From: AP-15 sp963797115
GTDB taxonomy: Bacteria; Pseudomonadota; Alphaproteobacteria; ATCC43930; CGMCC-115725
Assembly: GCA_963797115.1 (NCBI GenBank)
Contig: CAWCOH010000001.1
Span: forward strand, 2,418,001 to 2,482,000
Length of the DNA: 64,000 nt
Direction: 5' to 3'
The number at the start of each line of letters is the position of its first letter. Position 1 is the first letter of the stretch. Both the position numbers and the translations under genes were made by a program. The notes under the pieces were generated by a model that saw nothing but the letters and a program-made list of their open reading frames with translations, had not been told where the DNA came from and did not search any database. Of the stretch, positions 36,192 to 45,165 are shown one piece after another.

Positions 36192-36756
36192 GGATTGGAT
36201 GGCTGGTCGCTGTGGGATGGGCAGCCGCCCTCGGCGCTTGCTCGTCGCCCAGCCCGGCCCTCTACACGATCGCGCCTGTGTCCGGTGCGGTGCAGAGCGG
36301 CGGACCCAAGGTCGTCGCCCTTCAGCAGATCAGCCTTGCGCGCTACCTGGAGCGCTCGCAGATCGTCCGCTCGTCGGAAAACTACCGCCTCGACGTGATG
36401 TCGAACGACTGGTGGGGCGAGCCGCTCGGGGCGATGTTGAGCCGGGTGCTGATCGAGGAATTGGGCCAGCGCTTGCCGCAGAGCGTGGTCATCGGTGAGA
36501 GCGGCGCCGTGACGGTATCGCCGGACGCGACGATCGAGGTCAACATGCAGCGGCTCGACGAGGATGCAGCCGGCAACCTCGTTCTGCAGGCTCAGGCCAG
36601 CGTCAGCTTTAAGAGCCGAAGGGGGGGCCGGCGCTGCGCAGCTTCCGCTTTGTGGTGACGCCGCCCGCGCCGGACGTTCCGGGTGAGGTCAACGCGATCA
36701 GCACCGCCGTCGGCCAGCTTGCCGACGGCTTGGCGTCGATGCTGCTGGGACGATGA
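36188..36756 (+). pseudogene. pqiC: pqiC (ABC-type transport auxiliary lipoprotein), frameshift in a G run
   Basis: The start ATG overlaps the pqiB stop (ATGA). The lipoprotein signal MRIGWLVAVGWAAALGACSS has its lipobox cysteine at residue 18. The frame holds DUF330-type blocks (YTIAPVSG, NYRLDVMSNDWWGEPL) and breaks in a run of seven G residues near 36620. In the next frame it continues with RSFRFVVTPPAPDVPGEVNA and VGQLADGLASMLLGR to the TGA at 36754-36756. Joined length is about 188 residues, typical for PqiC, the outer-membrane partner of PqiB. Confidence 0.85.
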
Positions 36757-38030
36757 TGCGATCCGCCGCGGATCGGCCCGCGACGCAGCCCCAACTGCGA
36801 GAATGTCCCGGCTGCGGGCTGCTGCAGGCTGTTCCGCCCCTCTTGCCAGACATGACGGCGCAATGCGTGCGTTGTCCGACGACCCTGCGCCGCACCAGCG
36901 CCCATCGCCTCGACCACATAATCGCCCTCGTCACAGCCGCGTTTGTGCTGCTGGTGATCATGTGCTCGACGCCGTTGATGAGCGTTGAAACCGCCGGCAT
37001 CAAGCGCACGGCGGACCTGTTCTCGGGGCCGGACGAGCTGGTTCGCCAAAACATGGCGGCGCTCGGTGCGGTGGTCGTGTTCGTTACCGTATTGGCGCCG
37101 CTCGCCCGGCTGAGCGGCACGCTTTATGTGCTGACCCGATTGCGCGAAGGGAGGCCGCCGCGCCATCTGCGCCGTGTCTTTGCGCTCGCCGAGCGGCTGC
37201 GTCCGTGGTCGATGATCGAGGTCTTCGTCTTCGGCGTGTTCGTCGCCTATGTAAAGCTCAGCGATCTGGTGACGATCGGGCTCATGACCGGCGTCTACGC
37301 TCTGTTGGCCCTGATGTTCGTTCTCGTCTGGGTGGATTCTGCACTCGACCGCGAGCCGGTGTGGGAGAGGCTAGACCGGCGCGATCTGTCCCGCGGCCCG
37401 CGTGCCTTGGCGGAGGCCATCGGATGCGAGACTTGCGGCTTGGTCAGCGCGCCGCGAGAGGACGACCCGCGCTGTCCGCGTTGCGAGAGCAAACTCCACG
37501 AACGCAAGCCCAACAGCGTGGCGCGGACCTGGGCCTTGGTCATTGCCGCCGCCATTCTTTACATCCCGGCAAACTATTACCCGGTGCTGTCTGTGGTGCA
37601 GCTTGGCGCCGGACAGCCGAGCACGATCCTCGGCGGCGTCGAGGAGCTGTTGAGGGCCCGCCAATATCCGCTCGCGGCATTGGTGTTCTTCGCCAGCATT
37701 GCGGTGCCGATGCTGAAGCTTTTCGGGCTCTCGATCATGCTGATCTCGATCCAGACCGGCAGCGCCGGACGGCTGCGCGACCGCACCCGGCTCTATCATA
37801 TCGTACGCTTTATCGGCCGCTGGTCGATGATCGACATCTTTATGGAGTCGCTGCTCGGGGCACTCGTCGCGTTCGGCTCGGTAATCACGATCGAGCCCGG
37901 GGTCGGCGCGCTGGCCTTCTGCGCCGTCGTGATCCTGACCATGTTTGCCGCGGAAACCTTCGACCCGCGGCTGATGTGGGATGCCGCGGCCGAACGCCCG
38001 CCGGCGGAGGGCGCCCCAGCGATCGGTTGA
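36753..38030 (+). CDS. pqiA: PqiA, integral inner-membrane partner of PqiB
   Basis: A 425-residue protein with two PqiA repeats, each a CxxC-CxxC zinc-ribbon followed by four membrane helices. The ribbons are CPGCGLLQAV with CVRC, and CETCGLVSAP with CPRC. Helical blocks include LLVIMCSTPLMSVETAG and FASIAVPMLKLFGLSIML. The ATG overlaps the pqiC stop (ATGA), so the three genes form one operon in the order B-C-A. It is thought to feed phospholipids to the PqiB needle; paraquat induces it in E. coli. Confidence 0.93.
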   Translation: MMRSAADRPATQPQLRECPGCGLLQAVPPLLPDMTAQCVRCPTTLRRTSAHRLDHIIALVTAAFVLLVIMCSTPLMSVETAGIKRTADLFSGPDELVRQNMAALGAVVVFVTVLAPLARLSGTLYVLTRLREGRPPRHLRRVFALAERLRPWSMIEVFVFGVFVAYVKLSDLVTIGLMTGVYALLALMFVLVWVDSALDREPVWERLDRRDLSRGPRALAEAIGCETCGLVSAPREDDPRCPRCESKLHERKPNSVARTWALVIAAAILYIPANYYPVLSVVQLGAGQPSTILGGVEELLRARQYPLAALVFFASIAVPMLKLFGLSIMLISIQTGSAGRLRDRTRLYHIVRFIGRWSMIDIFMESLLGALVAFGSVITIEPGVGALAFCAVVILTMFAAETFDPRLMWDAAAERPPAEGAPAIG

Positions 38031-38078
38031 TAGTGCTCGCGATCTTCAGAACGGAATTCGACGCTAGAGCGGCAACTT

Positions 38079-38126
38079 CCCTCCCCCATGACCCCATGAT
38101 GGGGGAGGGCCAGGGTGAGGGTGATG
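38079..38126. repeat. GC-rich palindrome of the ctaA/helicase repeat family
   Basis: A perfect inverted repeat of CCCTCCCCCAT (38079-38089) with ATGGGGGAGGG (38099-38109), 9-base loop, followed by CCAGGGTGAGGG. This shares the CCCTCCCCC and GGGTGAGGG words with the repeats at 9351 and 13750. It lies between pqiA and the cyclase paralogue. Confidence 0.8.
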
Positions 38127-38133
38127 CCGCCGC

Positions 38134-38196
38134 ATCGTAGGGCGGATCTTGATCCGCCATTGTTGGAAGTTGGCGGGTCGGGACCCGCCCTACGAT
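38134..38196. repeat. Double-hairpin repeat element with a 12-bp outer stem
   Basis: The outer arms ATCGTAGGGCGG (38134-38145) and CCGCCCTACGAT (38185-38196) are perfect inverted repeats. Inside, GGCGGATC-tt-GATCCGCC (38141-38158) and GGCGGGTC-gg-GACCCGCC (38172-38189) are two perfect 8-bp hairpins. It ends eight bases before the stop codon side of the cyclase paralogue. A related half-element lies at 43328-43359. Confidence 0.9.
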
Positions 38197-38203
38197 CGCT
38201 GCA

Positions 38204-39965
38204 TCAGTCCGGAAGCCCGGCGTTGCGTAGGCGAGCCAGATAAGCATTCATCAGCTTCGGATCAAAAATCGGCGCCCGCCGGCGAAGGGCTGAGATTGTT
38301 AATTCGGGCTCCAGCTGCAGTAGATGCGCCATCGTATCATGCGCCTCGTCCACTCGACCGAGCCCGACCAAGCATGCAGCATGGAAACGAAGAGCCGGCG
38401 CAAAGGATGGCCGCTCCATCAGGGCGCGGGAGGTCCATTTGATCGCCTCGTCGAAGCATCCGGCCATCAGATAGGTGCACCCTAGGGCCGACATCGTAAA
38501 GATTGCTTCCGGATCGAATGGGCTGAGCCGGAGTGCTTGCAATAGCGACGTGGTCGCTTCTTCGAGCCGCCCGGCCGTTCCCAGCGCCCAGCCGCGCAGG
38601 GTGAGCGCCTGCGGGCAGTTGGCGTTCAAGGCGAGCGACCTCTCGTATAACTCGAGGGCGCCCTCGAGATCGACGCGCAGCTGCCACATCGTGAAACCCA
38701 CCATCCACTGGACTGTTGGGTCGTCCGCGCCATCCTGGAGCGCCTCCCGGCCAAGCCCGATGGCGGTTGCCTTTTCTTCTTCCGGTGCGACCGCCCAGCC
38801 CTGAGGATTGCGCCAAGCATAGCAGCGGGCGGCGAGCGCCTTCGCCAGAGCAAAGTGCGGGTCGATCGCGACTGCGCGATCGAGAAGGACCGTCGCTTCG
38901 TCCACGCCTTCCCGCGTCAGCGTGTAAAAATGCGGTAGCGCTCGCAGGTACCAATCGTAGGCGTCCAGCCTCTCGGTTGGCTTGCGGCGGGCCCGGTCGA
39001 TTTCGGCCTGGCGTAGGGAAGGCTCGATGGCCGCGACGACGCTCGCGGCCACTTTGCCTTGAAGATCGAAGACGTCCGAGAGCTCGCCATCAAATCTGTC
39101 GGCCCAAATGTGCATGCCGGTCTCCGTCTGAATGAGCTGGCCGGTAATGCGCACTCGGTCTCCCGCCTTGCGCACGCTGCCCTCGAGCACGTAGCGGACC
39201 CCGAGCTCGCTGGCGACCAGCTTCACGTCGACCGCTCCGTCCTTGTACGTGAAGCTGGAGTTCCGGGCGATGACAAAGAACCACTTCACCCGCGAAAGCG
39301 CCGTGGTGATGTCCTCCACCATGCCGTCTGCGAAGTACTCCTGCTCCGGGTCTCCGCGCATATTGGCGAATGGAAGAACCGCGATCGACGGCTTGTCCGG
39401 AAGCGGCAAAACTGGCGCCTCCGTCGCCGCTTCACTACCGGGCTGAACCCTGTAGACCCGCACCGGCCAGGCAATGTTCTTGAGCTGTTGCTCGCCCGTA
39501 TCCTCAAAGTTGGCGTCAAGCTTGCCGCGCGCGTCCTCCTCGACGCGGCCAGAGACGCAGATGCCGCCGGGCTCCGCAATGCCTTCCAGGCGCGCCGCCA
39601 CATTCACGCCGTCGCCATAGATATCGCCGTCATCGATGATGATGTCGCCAACATTGATGCCGATGCGAAACTCGATCCGCTTCTCTGGCCGGATCCCGGC
39701 GTTGCGCTTGGCCATGCCGCGCTGGATATCGATAGCACCAGTGCACTGCATTAACAACGCTCGCGAACTCCACCAGCATGCCGTCGCCGGTGGTCTTCAC
39801 GATCCGTCCCCGATGTTCGTTGATTTTCGGATCGACGAGGTCCCGCCGATGCGTCTTTAATCGGCCGAGTGTGCCTTCCTCATCGGTGCCCATCAGGCGA
39901 CTATAGCCAGCGACATCGGCGGCCAGAATGGCTGTAAGGCGTCGCTCTACCCGCTCACCAACCAC
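38204..39965 (-). pseudogene. Adenylate/guanylate cyclase-TolB-TPR gene, one frameshift
   Basis: The gene starts MVGERVERRLTAILAADVAG, a class III cyclase domain with metal-binding DVAGYSRLMG and KTTGDGMLVEFASVVNAV. Near 39745 the frame changes and the second part continues with IDIQRGMAKRN, EFRIGINVGDIIIDDGDIYG and GDGVNVAARLEGIA, the rest of the cyclase core. Then come the TolB/FlgO-like module (SIAVLPFANMRGDPEQEYFA) and TPR repeats. The break fits loss of one 5-base unit from a GCAGT repeat. Joined, it would be about 585 residues. If intact it would make a cyclic nucleotide from ATP or GTP. Confidence 0.8.
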
Positions 39966-40076
39966 GGCTCACCTCCACGATGGGTCACAGACGGCGCATG
40001 CTTTACCTAACCACTTTCGAGCCTGCGCAAGAAGCAATCACTGCTGTCGGATCTGGGAGCCGCGCGATGCCTGGTC

Positions 40077-40523
40077 TTAAGCACGCGCGGTTCTTCCAGC
40101 GTGTGCGTGGCGGATCGCCCAGAGGGTAAGCATCGCCCCGATGATCGCCGGCAGGCTGACAGCCGGAAAATCGCGGAGGATGACCGATGGAGAGCAGATG
40201 CCGACTGCAACTTCCCAGAGGTGGAATACGGCATGCGCGATGAGCCACAAGGTGGCGGCGGCCCACAGCCCAATACGGTGTTCCGGTCGGATCATGCCGA
40301 TGCCGAAAGCCACGCCGAGGAACAGCTGAATGATTCCAATATCGCGAATGAAGTGCTGGTTGAAGAAACCAGTGTCGGTCACGCCTGGTACTAACTCGTA
40401 CCACACCACTGGTGCGACGAGCATAAAGAGCCCGTTTGCGGATAAGAATAATCCATTGAACGCCACCATTATAAGGACCACCATCAAAATGGCACGATTA
40501 CGTTCTATTGTGATCGTACTCAT
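40077..40523 (-). CDS. Hypothetical four-helix membrane protein
   Basis: About 148 residues from MSTITIERNRAILMVVLIMV, with four likely membrane segments at about 12-37, 57-80, 86-106 and 113-135. The loop between the first two holds VPGVTDTGFFNQHFIRDIGI, and HAVFHLWEV gives histidines in or near the membrane. The ATG has an AAGGAC ribosome-binding site. The family was not recognised. It lies between the cyclase paralogue and an NmrA-like gene and may be co-transcribed with the latter. Confidence 0.65.
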   Translation of the reverse strand: MSTITIERNRAILMVVLIMVAFNGLFLSANGLFMLVAPVVWYELVPGVTDTGFFNQHFIRDIGIIQLFLGVAFGIGMIRPEHRIGLWAAATLWLIAHAVFHLWEVAVGICSPSVILRDFPAVSLPAIIGAMLTLWAIRHAHAGRTARA

Positions 40524-40677
40524 CGTCTTAGGTCCTTTGACTTGGGTGAGAAGAGAAAAGGTCTCGTTCGGTCTGTCCGGACTTTGGTGGCGGCAGGCAG
40601 TCCGGCCGTAACGGTGGCCGGGCTGCCCAACAAACCTCATGGCGAGAGGCACCCCGTTGAGAAAAGTGAATCCCTGC

Positions 40678-41430
40678 TCAGCGCGCCAGTGAACGGGCTA
40701 GCCAGTCGTCGAAGCGGGTCGAACCGATGCGCGGGTGATCGCCGGGGGTCAGCGATCGATCGGTCAGTTCCGCCCCGAAATAGCGCGCGTGAACATCCGC
40801 GATCACCTGACGCCGGTCCTCGTTTGCGGCCAAGAGATTCTGGCCGAGCTTGTCGAGAGGACATGCCTCGGGGCCGGCGACCTCGACGATTGCGTTGAGC
40901 GGCGGTCCGACCGCGAGATCGGCCAATGCGGCCGCGACGTCGTCTGCCGCGATGGGCTGCAGAAGCGCCGGCGACAGGCGGATTACCTCGCCGACGACAC
41001 CGGACTGGACGATGCCGTTGATGAACTCGAAGAACTGCGTCGCGCGCAGGATCGTGTAGGGAATGCCGGAGGCCTTGATCAGGTTCTCCTGGGCCACTTT
41101 CGCCCGCATGTAGCCGCTGTCGGGAAGCCGGTCGGTGCCGACGACGGAAAGCGCGAGGTGATGCCTGACGCCAGCAGCCGCTTCCGCGGCAAGCAGATTG
41201 CGGCCAGACGTCTCGAAGAACTCCAGAACCGCCTTGTCCTCGAACGACGGCGAGTTCGCGACGTCGACGACAACCTGCGCACCTGAAAGCGCTTCGGCCA
41301 GCCCCTCACGAGTGACGGTGTTGACACCAGAGGCCGGCGACGCCGCGACGACGTCATGACCCTGCTGACGAAGCCTGTTCACAAGGTTCGTCCCGATGAG
41401 GCCACTCCCTCCAATTACTACGATCTTCAT
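40678..41430 (-). CDS. NmrA-like atypical SDR, NAD(P)-binding
   Basis: A 250-residue protein from MKIVVIGGSGLIGTNLVNRL. The glycine motif GGSGLIG at residues 7-13 binds NAD(P). VVDVANSPSFEDKAVLEFF and HHLALSVVGTDRLPDSGYMR, plus ILRATQFFEF, match the NmrA/YwnB-like atypical SDR group, with redox-sensing or unknown reductase roles. The ATG at 41430 has a strong GGAGGAGA ribosome-binding site; the frame further upstream does not look like protein. It is divergent from the winged-helix TPR gene at 41672, with 241 bases between. Confidence 0.85.
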   Translation of the reverse strand: MKIVVIGGSGLIGTNLVNRLRQQGHDVVAASPASGVNTVTREGLAEALSGAQVVVDVANSPSFEDKAVLEFFETSGRNLLAAEAAAGVRHHLALSVVGTDRLPDSGYMRAKVAQENLIKASGIPYTILRATQFFEFINGIVQSGVVGEVIRLSPALLQPIAADDVAAALADLAVGPPLNAIVEVAGPEACPLDKLGQNLLAANEDRRQVIADVHARYFGAELTDRSLTPGDHPRIGSTRFDDWLARSLAR

Positions 41431-41671
41431 CTTTCTCTCCTCCGTCCGACCATCGGCCACACCCATCCCGACCGGTGTGAGCGGGAAAATGACTACGCGC
41501 TGGGCGGAAGACTTTGCAGCGACCTTGAATTGCTGTTGAGTTGGGCTTGGATTTTTGTCCAAGAACCAATGCCGCGACCGTGCTATCAATAGCTTGTCCG
41601 CGCTGGCGGCGGCCGCCCGGTCGGCTCGATTACGCACGCGGCGCGTGCGCACGCCAGTGTAGGAGCGCCGC

Positions 41672-43321
41672 ATGCGGTTTGTATTCGGAGACTGCGTGCT
41701 CGATACAGATCGGCGGGAGCTCACCCGGGGATCCGGGGTGATTGCAACAGGGCCGCAAGTCTTCGACCTGCAAGTCTACCCGGTGCAGAACCGCGAGCGC
41801 GTTGTCAGCAGGCATGACCTGCTGCACGCGGTCTGGGGCGGGCGGATCGTCTCTGAATCAACCCTGGCGAGTCATATCAATGCGGTACGCAAAGCGATTG
41901 GCGATAACGGCGGAGAGCAGCGCCTGCTCCGCACGATTGCCCGCAAAGGCTTCCGGTTCGTCGGACCCGTCAGCGAAACACCATCATCGGACCGCTCCGG
42001 ATTCCCGAACGCCGGGCCCGGTAACGGTCTCGGCGAACACCAGGTCGAGAACATCGCGGGTCCGGTGCGCGTCGATCGCGCGACCAGCCCGGAGCGGGCT
42101 AAGCTTGAAACCGTGCTGCCCCTACCCGACAAACCGTCGATCGCGGTGCTGCCGTTCGTGAACCTGAGCGGCGATCCGGAGCAGGAATACTTTGCCGACG
42201 GCATCGCCGAAGATGTCATTACCTTGTTGTCGAAATCGCAGGCGCTGTTCGTCATCGCCCGCAACTCGAGCTTCACCTACAAGGGCCCCGCAATCGATAT
42301 CAAGCAGGTCGGCCGTGAACTGGGAGTGCGCTACGCGCTCGAAGGCAGTGTGCGCAAGGCCGGCAACCGCTTCCGGGTGACCGGGCAGTTGATCGAGGCG
42401 GCGACCCGCGGACATCTTTGGGCCGAACGCTATGACCGCGATCTCACCGATATTTTCGCAGTGCAGGACGAAATCGCGGCCAGCGTCTCAGCGGCGATAC
42501 TGCCCACCATGGAGCGCAGCGAGCGCGAGCGTGCGGCGCGCAGGCCGCCCGACAGTCTTGACGCTTGGGAGTGCTATTACCGCGGGATGTGGCATTTCGC
42601 GAAGGTCGATGTGGCCGAGAACGAGAAGGCGCGGACCTTCTTTCGGCGCGCGATCGAGCTCGATCCGCAATTCGCCCGGGCGTTCGCTGCTCTATCCCTC
42701 AACTATTTGAATGAAATGACGATTTTCCGGCTTGACCTTCGCGCGGTGAACGTTCCGCTGGCGCTCGACCATGCAGTGCGCGCGGTGAATATCAACGCGA
42801 CGGAAGCGGCAGCCCACGCCGCGCTGGCGCGCGCACTCTGGATGTCGGGACGGCATGCCGAGAGCCTTGCTGAAGCCGATATCGCGGTGCGCTGCGACCC
42901 CAATTCTGCCGCGGCCCACGGCGCTCGCGGTGGCGCCCGCGTCTGGGGAGGCTTCCCACGCAAAGCGATCGAACCGCTGCAAACAGCAACACGGCTAAGC
43001 CCGTCCGATCCGCTCACGCCATTATGGCGACACTTCATCGCGCGCGCGCATTATTTGATCGAGGATCATAAAGAGGCAATCATCGCCGCAAGCCAACTGC
43101 GCCAATCTTTTCCAAATTTCCGCCTGCCCTATTACACGTTGATCGCTGCTCTTGGCCAGATGGGGAATGTCGATGAGGCACACGCGGTGATGAACGATGC
43201 GTTAGCAAGATTTGGAGAAGCATTTCGCATCCAGATGCTGCCTCTGAACGAGGTGCACGAAATCCGTGCTGACGATCGCGAGCACCTGATGGACGGCTTC
43301 CGCAAGGCACGACTTGCGTAG
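41672..43321 (+). CDS. Winged-helix regulator with TolB/FlgO-like and TPR domains (second paralogue)
   Basis: A 549-residue protein. An OmpR/CadC-type winged helix fills residues 1-105 (LDTDRRELTRGSGVIATGPQ, HAVWGGRIVSESTLASHINA, ARKGFRFVGPV). The TolB/FlgO-like module follows (SIAVLPFVNLSGDPEQEYFA, FVIARNSSFTYKGPAIDIKQ), then TPR-like helices from about residue 270. The module is closer in wording to the cyclase paralogue at 38204 than to the gene at 27758. It starts at an ATG after AGGAG. The stop is followed by a GTAGGGCGG-type hairpin. It is probably a sensor-regulator whose signal is unknown. Confidence 0.82.
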   Translation: MRFVFGDCVLDTDRRELTRGSGVIATGPQVFDLQVYPVQNRERVVSRHDLLHAVWGGRIVSESTLASHINAVRKAIGDNGGEQRLLRTIARKGFRFVGPVSETPSSDRSGFPNAGPGNGLGEHQVENIAGPVRVDRATSPERAKLETVLPLPDKPSIAVLPFVNLSGDPEQEYFADGIAEDVITLLSKSQALFVIARNSSFTYKGPAIDIKQVGRELGVRYALEGSVRKAGNRFRVTGQLIEAATRGHLWAERYDRDLTDIFAVQDEIAASVSAAILPTMERSERERAARRPPDSLDAWECYYRGMWHFAKVDVAENEKARTFFRRAIELDPQFARAFAALSLNYLNEMTIFRLDLRAVNVPLALDHAVRAVNINATEAAAHAALARALWMSGRHAESLAEADIAVRCDPNSAAAHGARGGARVWGGFPRKAIEPLQTATRLSPSDPLTPLWRHFIARAHYLIEDHKEAIIAASQLRQSFPNFRLPYYTLIAALGQMGNVDEAHAVMNDALARFGEAFRIQMLPLNEVHEIRADDREHLMDGFRKARLA

Positions 43322-43327
43322 CCGCGT

Positions 43328-43359
43328 GTAGGGCGGAAAAGCTCAAAGCGTATTCCGCC
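43328..43359. repeat. Hairpin related to the double-hairpin repeat at 38134
   Basis: GTAGGGCGGAA (43328-43338) opens with the same GTAGGGCGG word as the element at 38134, and GGCGGAA pairs with TTCCGCC (43353-43359) over 7 bp with a 14-base loop. It sits just after the stop codon of the second winged-helix TPR gene. It has no T-tract. Confidence 0.65.
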
Positions 43360-43508
43360 ATGGGACCTCGCGGACGATAAGCAGCGATGGTCGATCATCC
43401 GCCCAAACGAGTGTCGCGGTGATCGAAAATTGGCGAAATACGCTGGCGCTTTTCCGCCCTGCGACATCTGACGCAGAGCAGTCCCTAGAAGGCGTCATAA
43501 TGGCGCCG

Positions 43509-44831
43509 CTAGGGCTTGGTGCCGACCGCGCAGTGCAGCGGGTGAGCCATGAACAGCAGCCCCTCGGCCTCGGCGCGATCGCGCTCGGTGTGCCACACCA
43601 CCAGCTCGTCCGGCGAAAGCAAGGACAGTATGTGATCCTCGCGGTTGCGCCAGATCGGGCCACCCGGACGATCGAGCGTCACCATTGTCGGAAAACAGAC
43701 GAGGTCGACTAGCCCCGCCTCGCGCATCCGCGGATAGAGGCTTTTGTCGGCAACCCCTCGCGGAGCAACGGATTGGGGCGGGGTCTCGACCTTGCGCAGA
43801 ATGGCCTCGGGTAGCGCCAGGTTCCACCACTGTCGCATGTCAAGCGCCCGCACGACGAGCCCGACCCGGCCGCCAGGCCGAACGACCCGCACCGCCTCTG
43901 CGATCGCCCGCTCGGCATCGCATTCTTCGAACACCGTGACCGAGTAGACGCACTCGAAGGCGTCATCCTCGAACGGGAGCTTCTCGGCGTTGCCATGCCG
44001 GAATTCAATCGCGCTGGCGAGCCCGTCCGCTTCGGCCAGTTGTGCCGCCTCGCGCAGCAAAAACGGGTTCACATCGGCGGCGGTGATCGGGTTGGCGGTG
44101 CCGAGCCGCCGTGCCAGCAGCCGGACGAGCGATCCGGCACCACAGCCGATTTCGAGAATCAACTCCCCGGGCTGCGGAGCGATCGCGGCGATCAGCGTCC
44201 GGAACATGGCCTGATAGCTCGCCATCTGCGCCCGATCCTCGAGCGACGCAACCCCACCCAGATGCGGCCCGCTAGTCGTGACTACTGTAAAACGTTCGGC
44301 AAGGCGCGGAATGGCCGGGTCCCACTGCGACGGAGCAAGAAAGAAAGGTAATAGGACGAGCGCAGGCCCGGCGCCCTCGATCCGGTAAGAAATGCCGGCA
44401 TGGGTTCCACCCCTGGGCGCAGTGGGGCGCGGGATGTCGGAATGGCGCCGGCCTAGAAACGCGACCATCTGCTCAATGATCTGATCGGTTCGTTCAGCGA
44501 CGGCATCGCTCCAGCTGCCCGGCGCCGAGTAGCCGGCTAGGACGGAACGCTCGGCGGAGGGCAGCCGCGCGGCGGCGCGCGCAGTGGCTTCAGCCGCCGG
44601 CCCGCGCTCGCCGGAGATGATCAAGACACGATCGGCGATATCGCTGAAGGGCGCGGGATCGAGACGGCTCGGCACGCACAGGACAACCCCGGCGAGCCGG
44701 TCGGGGTATGCCGCCGCCATCCCGGAGATATCGCGCGGGATCGGGGTTCCGAAATGCGCCGAGCCGATCCCGAGGTGATCCATCAGCGCAACCAGCCGAT
44801 CGGTTAGCGAAGAGCTTTCTTTGTGCAGCAT
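43509..44831 (-). CDS. Hydrolase fragments fused to a class I methyltransferase
   Basis: About 440 residues from MLHKESSSLTDRLVALMDHL. Residues 1-128 resemble the second half of an alpha/beta hydrolase (AAAYPDRLAGVVLCVPSRLD, DRVLIISGERG), but the nucleophile serine motif is replaced by AHFGTPIPRDIS. Residues 143-192 resemble the first half of another hydrolase (ISYRIEGAGPALVLLPFFLA). Residues 215-340 form a SAM methyltransferase with motif I LILEIGCGAG, and HGNAEKLPFEDDAFECVYSV. Only the methyltransferase looks able to act. The frame continues upstream to 45308 without recognisable protein, so the gene may be truncated at its 5' end. The start used is an ATG. Confidence 0.75.
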   Translation of the reverse strand: MLHKESSSLTDRLVALMDHLGIGSAHFGTPIPRDISGMAAAYPDRLAGVVLCVPSRLDPAPFSDIADRVLIISGERGPAAEATARAAARLPSAERSVLAGYSAPGSWSDAVAERTDQIIEQMVAFLGRRHSDIPRPTAPRGGTHAGISYRIEGAGPALVLLPFFLAPSQWDPAIPRLAERFTVVTTSGPHLGGVASLEDRAQMASYQAMFRTLIAAIAPQPGELILEIGCGAGSLVRLLARRLGTANPITAADVNPFLLREAAQLAEADGLASAIEFRHGNAEKLPFEDDAFECVYSVTVFEECDAERAIAEAVRVVRPGGRVGLVVRALDMRQWWNLALPEAILRKVETPPQSVAPRGVADKSLYPRMREAGLVDLVCFPTMVTLDRPGGPIWRNREDHILSLLSPDELVVWHTERDRAEAEGLLFMAHPLHCAVGTKP

Positions 44832-45165
44832 GGCCGGAACCTTAACGAGGCGAGATCGCGCGATCAACCCGACACCAGAGGGACGGAAGCGATGCAAACC
44901 CATGGCCGGTCTCGTCCTGGTCAAACCCGGCAATGACGGTCTTAAATTGAGGGCACAAGCCGCTGAGGCGTCATACCTGGGCTCGGCACCGGCCAACCCG
45001 GCGCAACCCTCGTTACCTGCATATGGAAAAGGCGGACATGAGAGTGGATAACATCTGACGCTTGATACCTGCGCCGGGGGGTCGGCTTGGGGTGGACAGC
45101 CAGCCACCACGCCGGCGTGTCCACCGTAAGCTGCCCCGAACACGCCACGCGGGGCAGGGCCGCGA
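44832..45165. other. Intergenic region with two hairpins
   Basis: No supported gene. GGTGGACA/TGTCCACC forms an imperfectly spaced stem at about 45092-45126. CTGCCCCG (45131-45138) with CGGGGCAG (45150-45157) is a perfect 8-bp hairpin with an 11-base loop, lying just after the minus-strand gene that ends at 45166. It has no following T-run, so it is only a terminator candidate. Confidence 0.4.

Noticed and set aside
45131..45157. Intrinsic terminator after the small secreted protein gene
   Set aside because: The 8-bp hairpin is perfect but no T-run follows, so it is noted only as a candidate within the intergenic entry.
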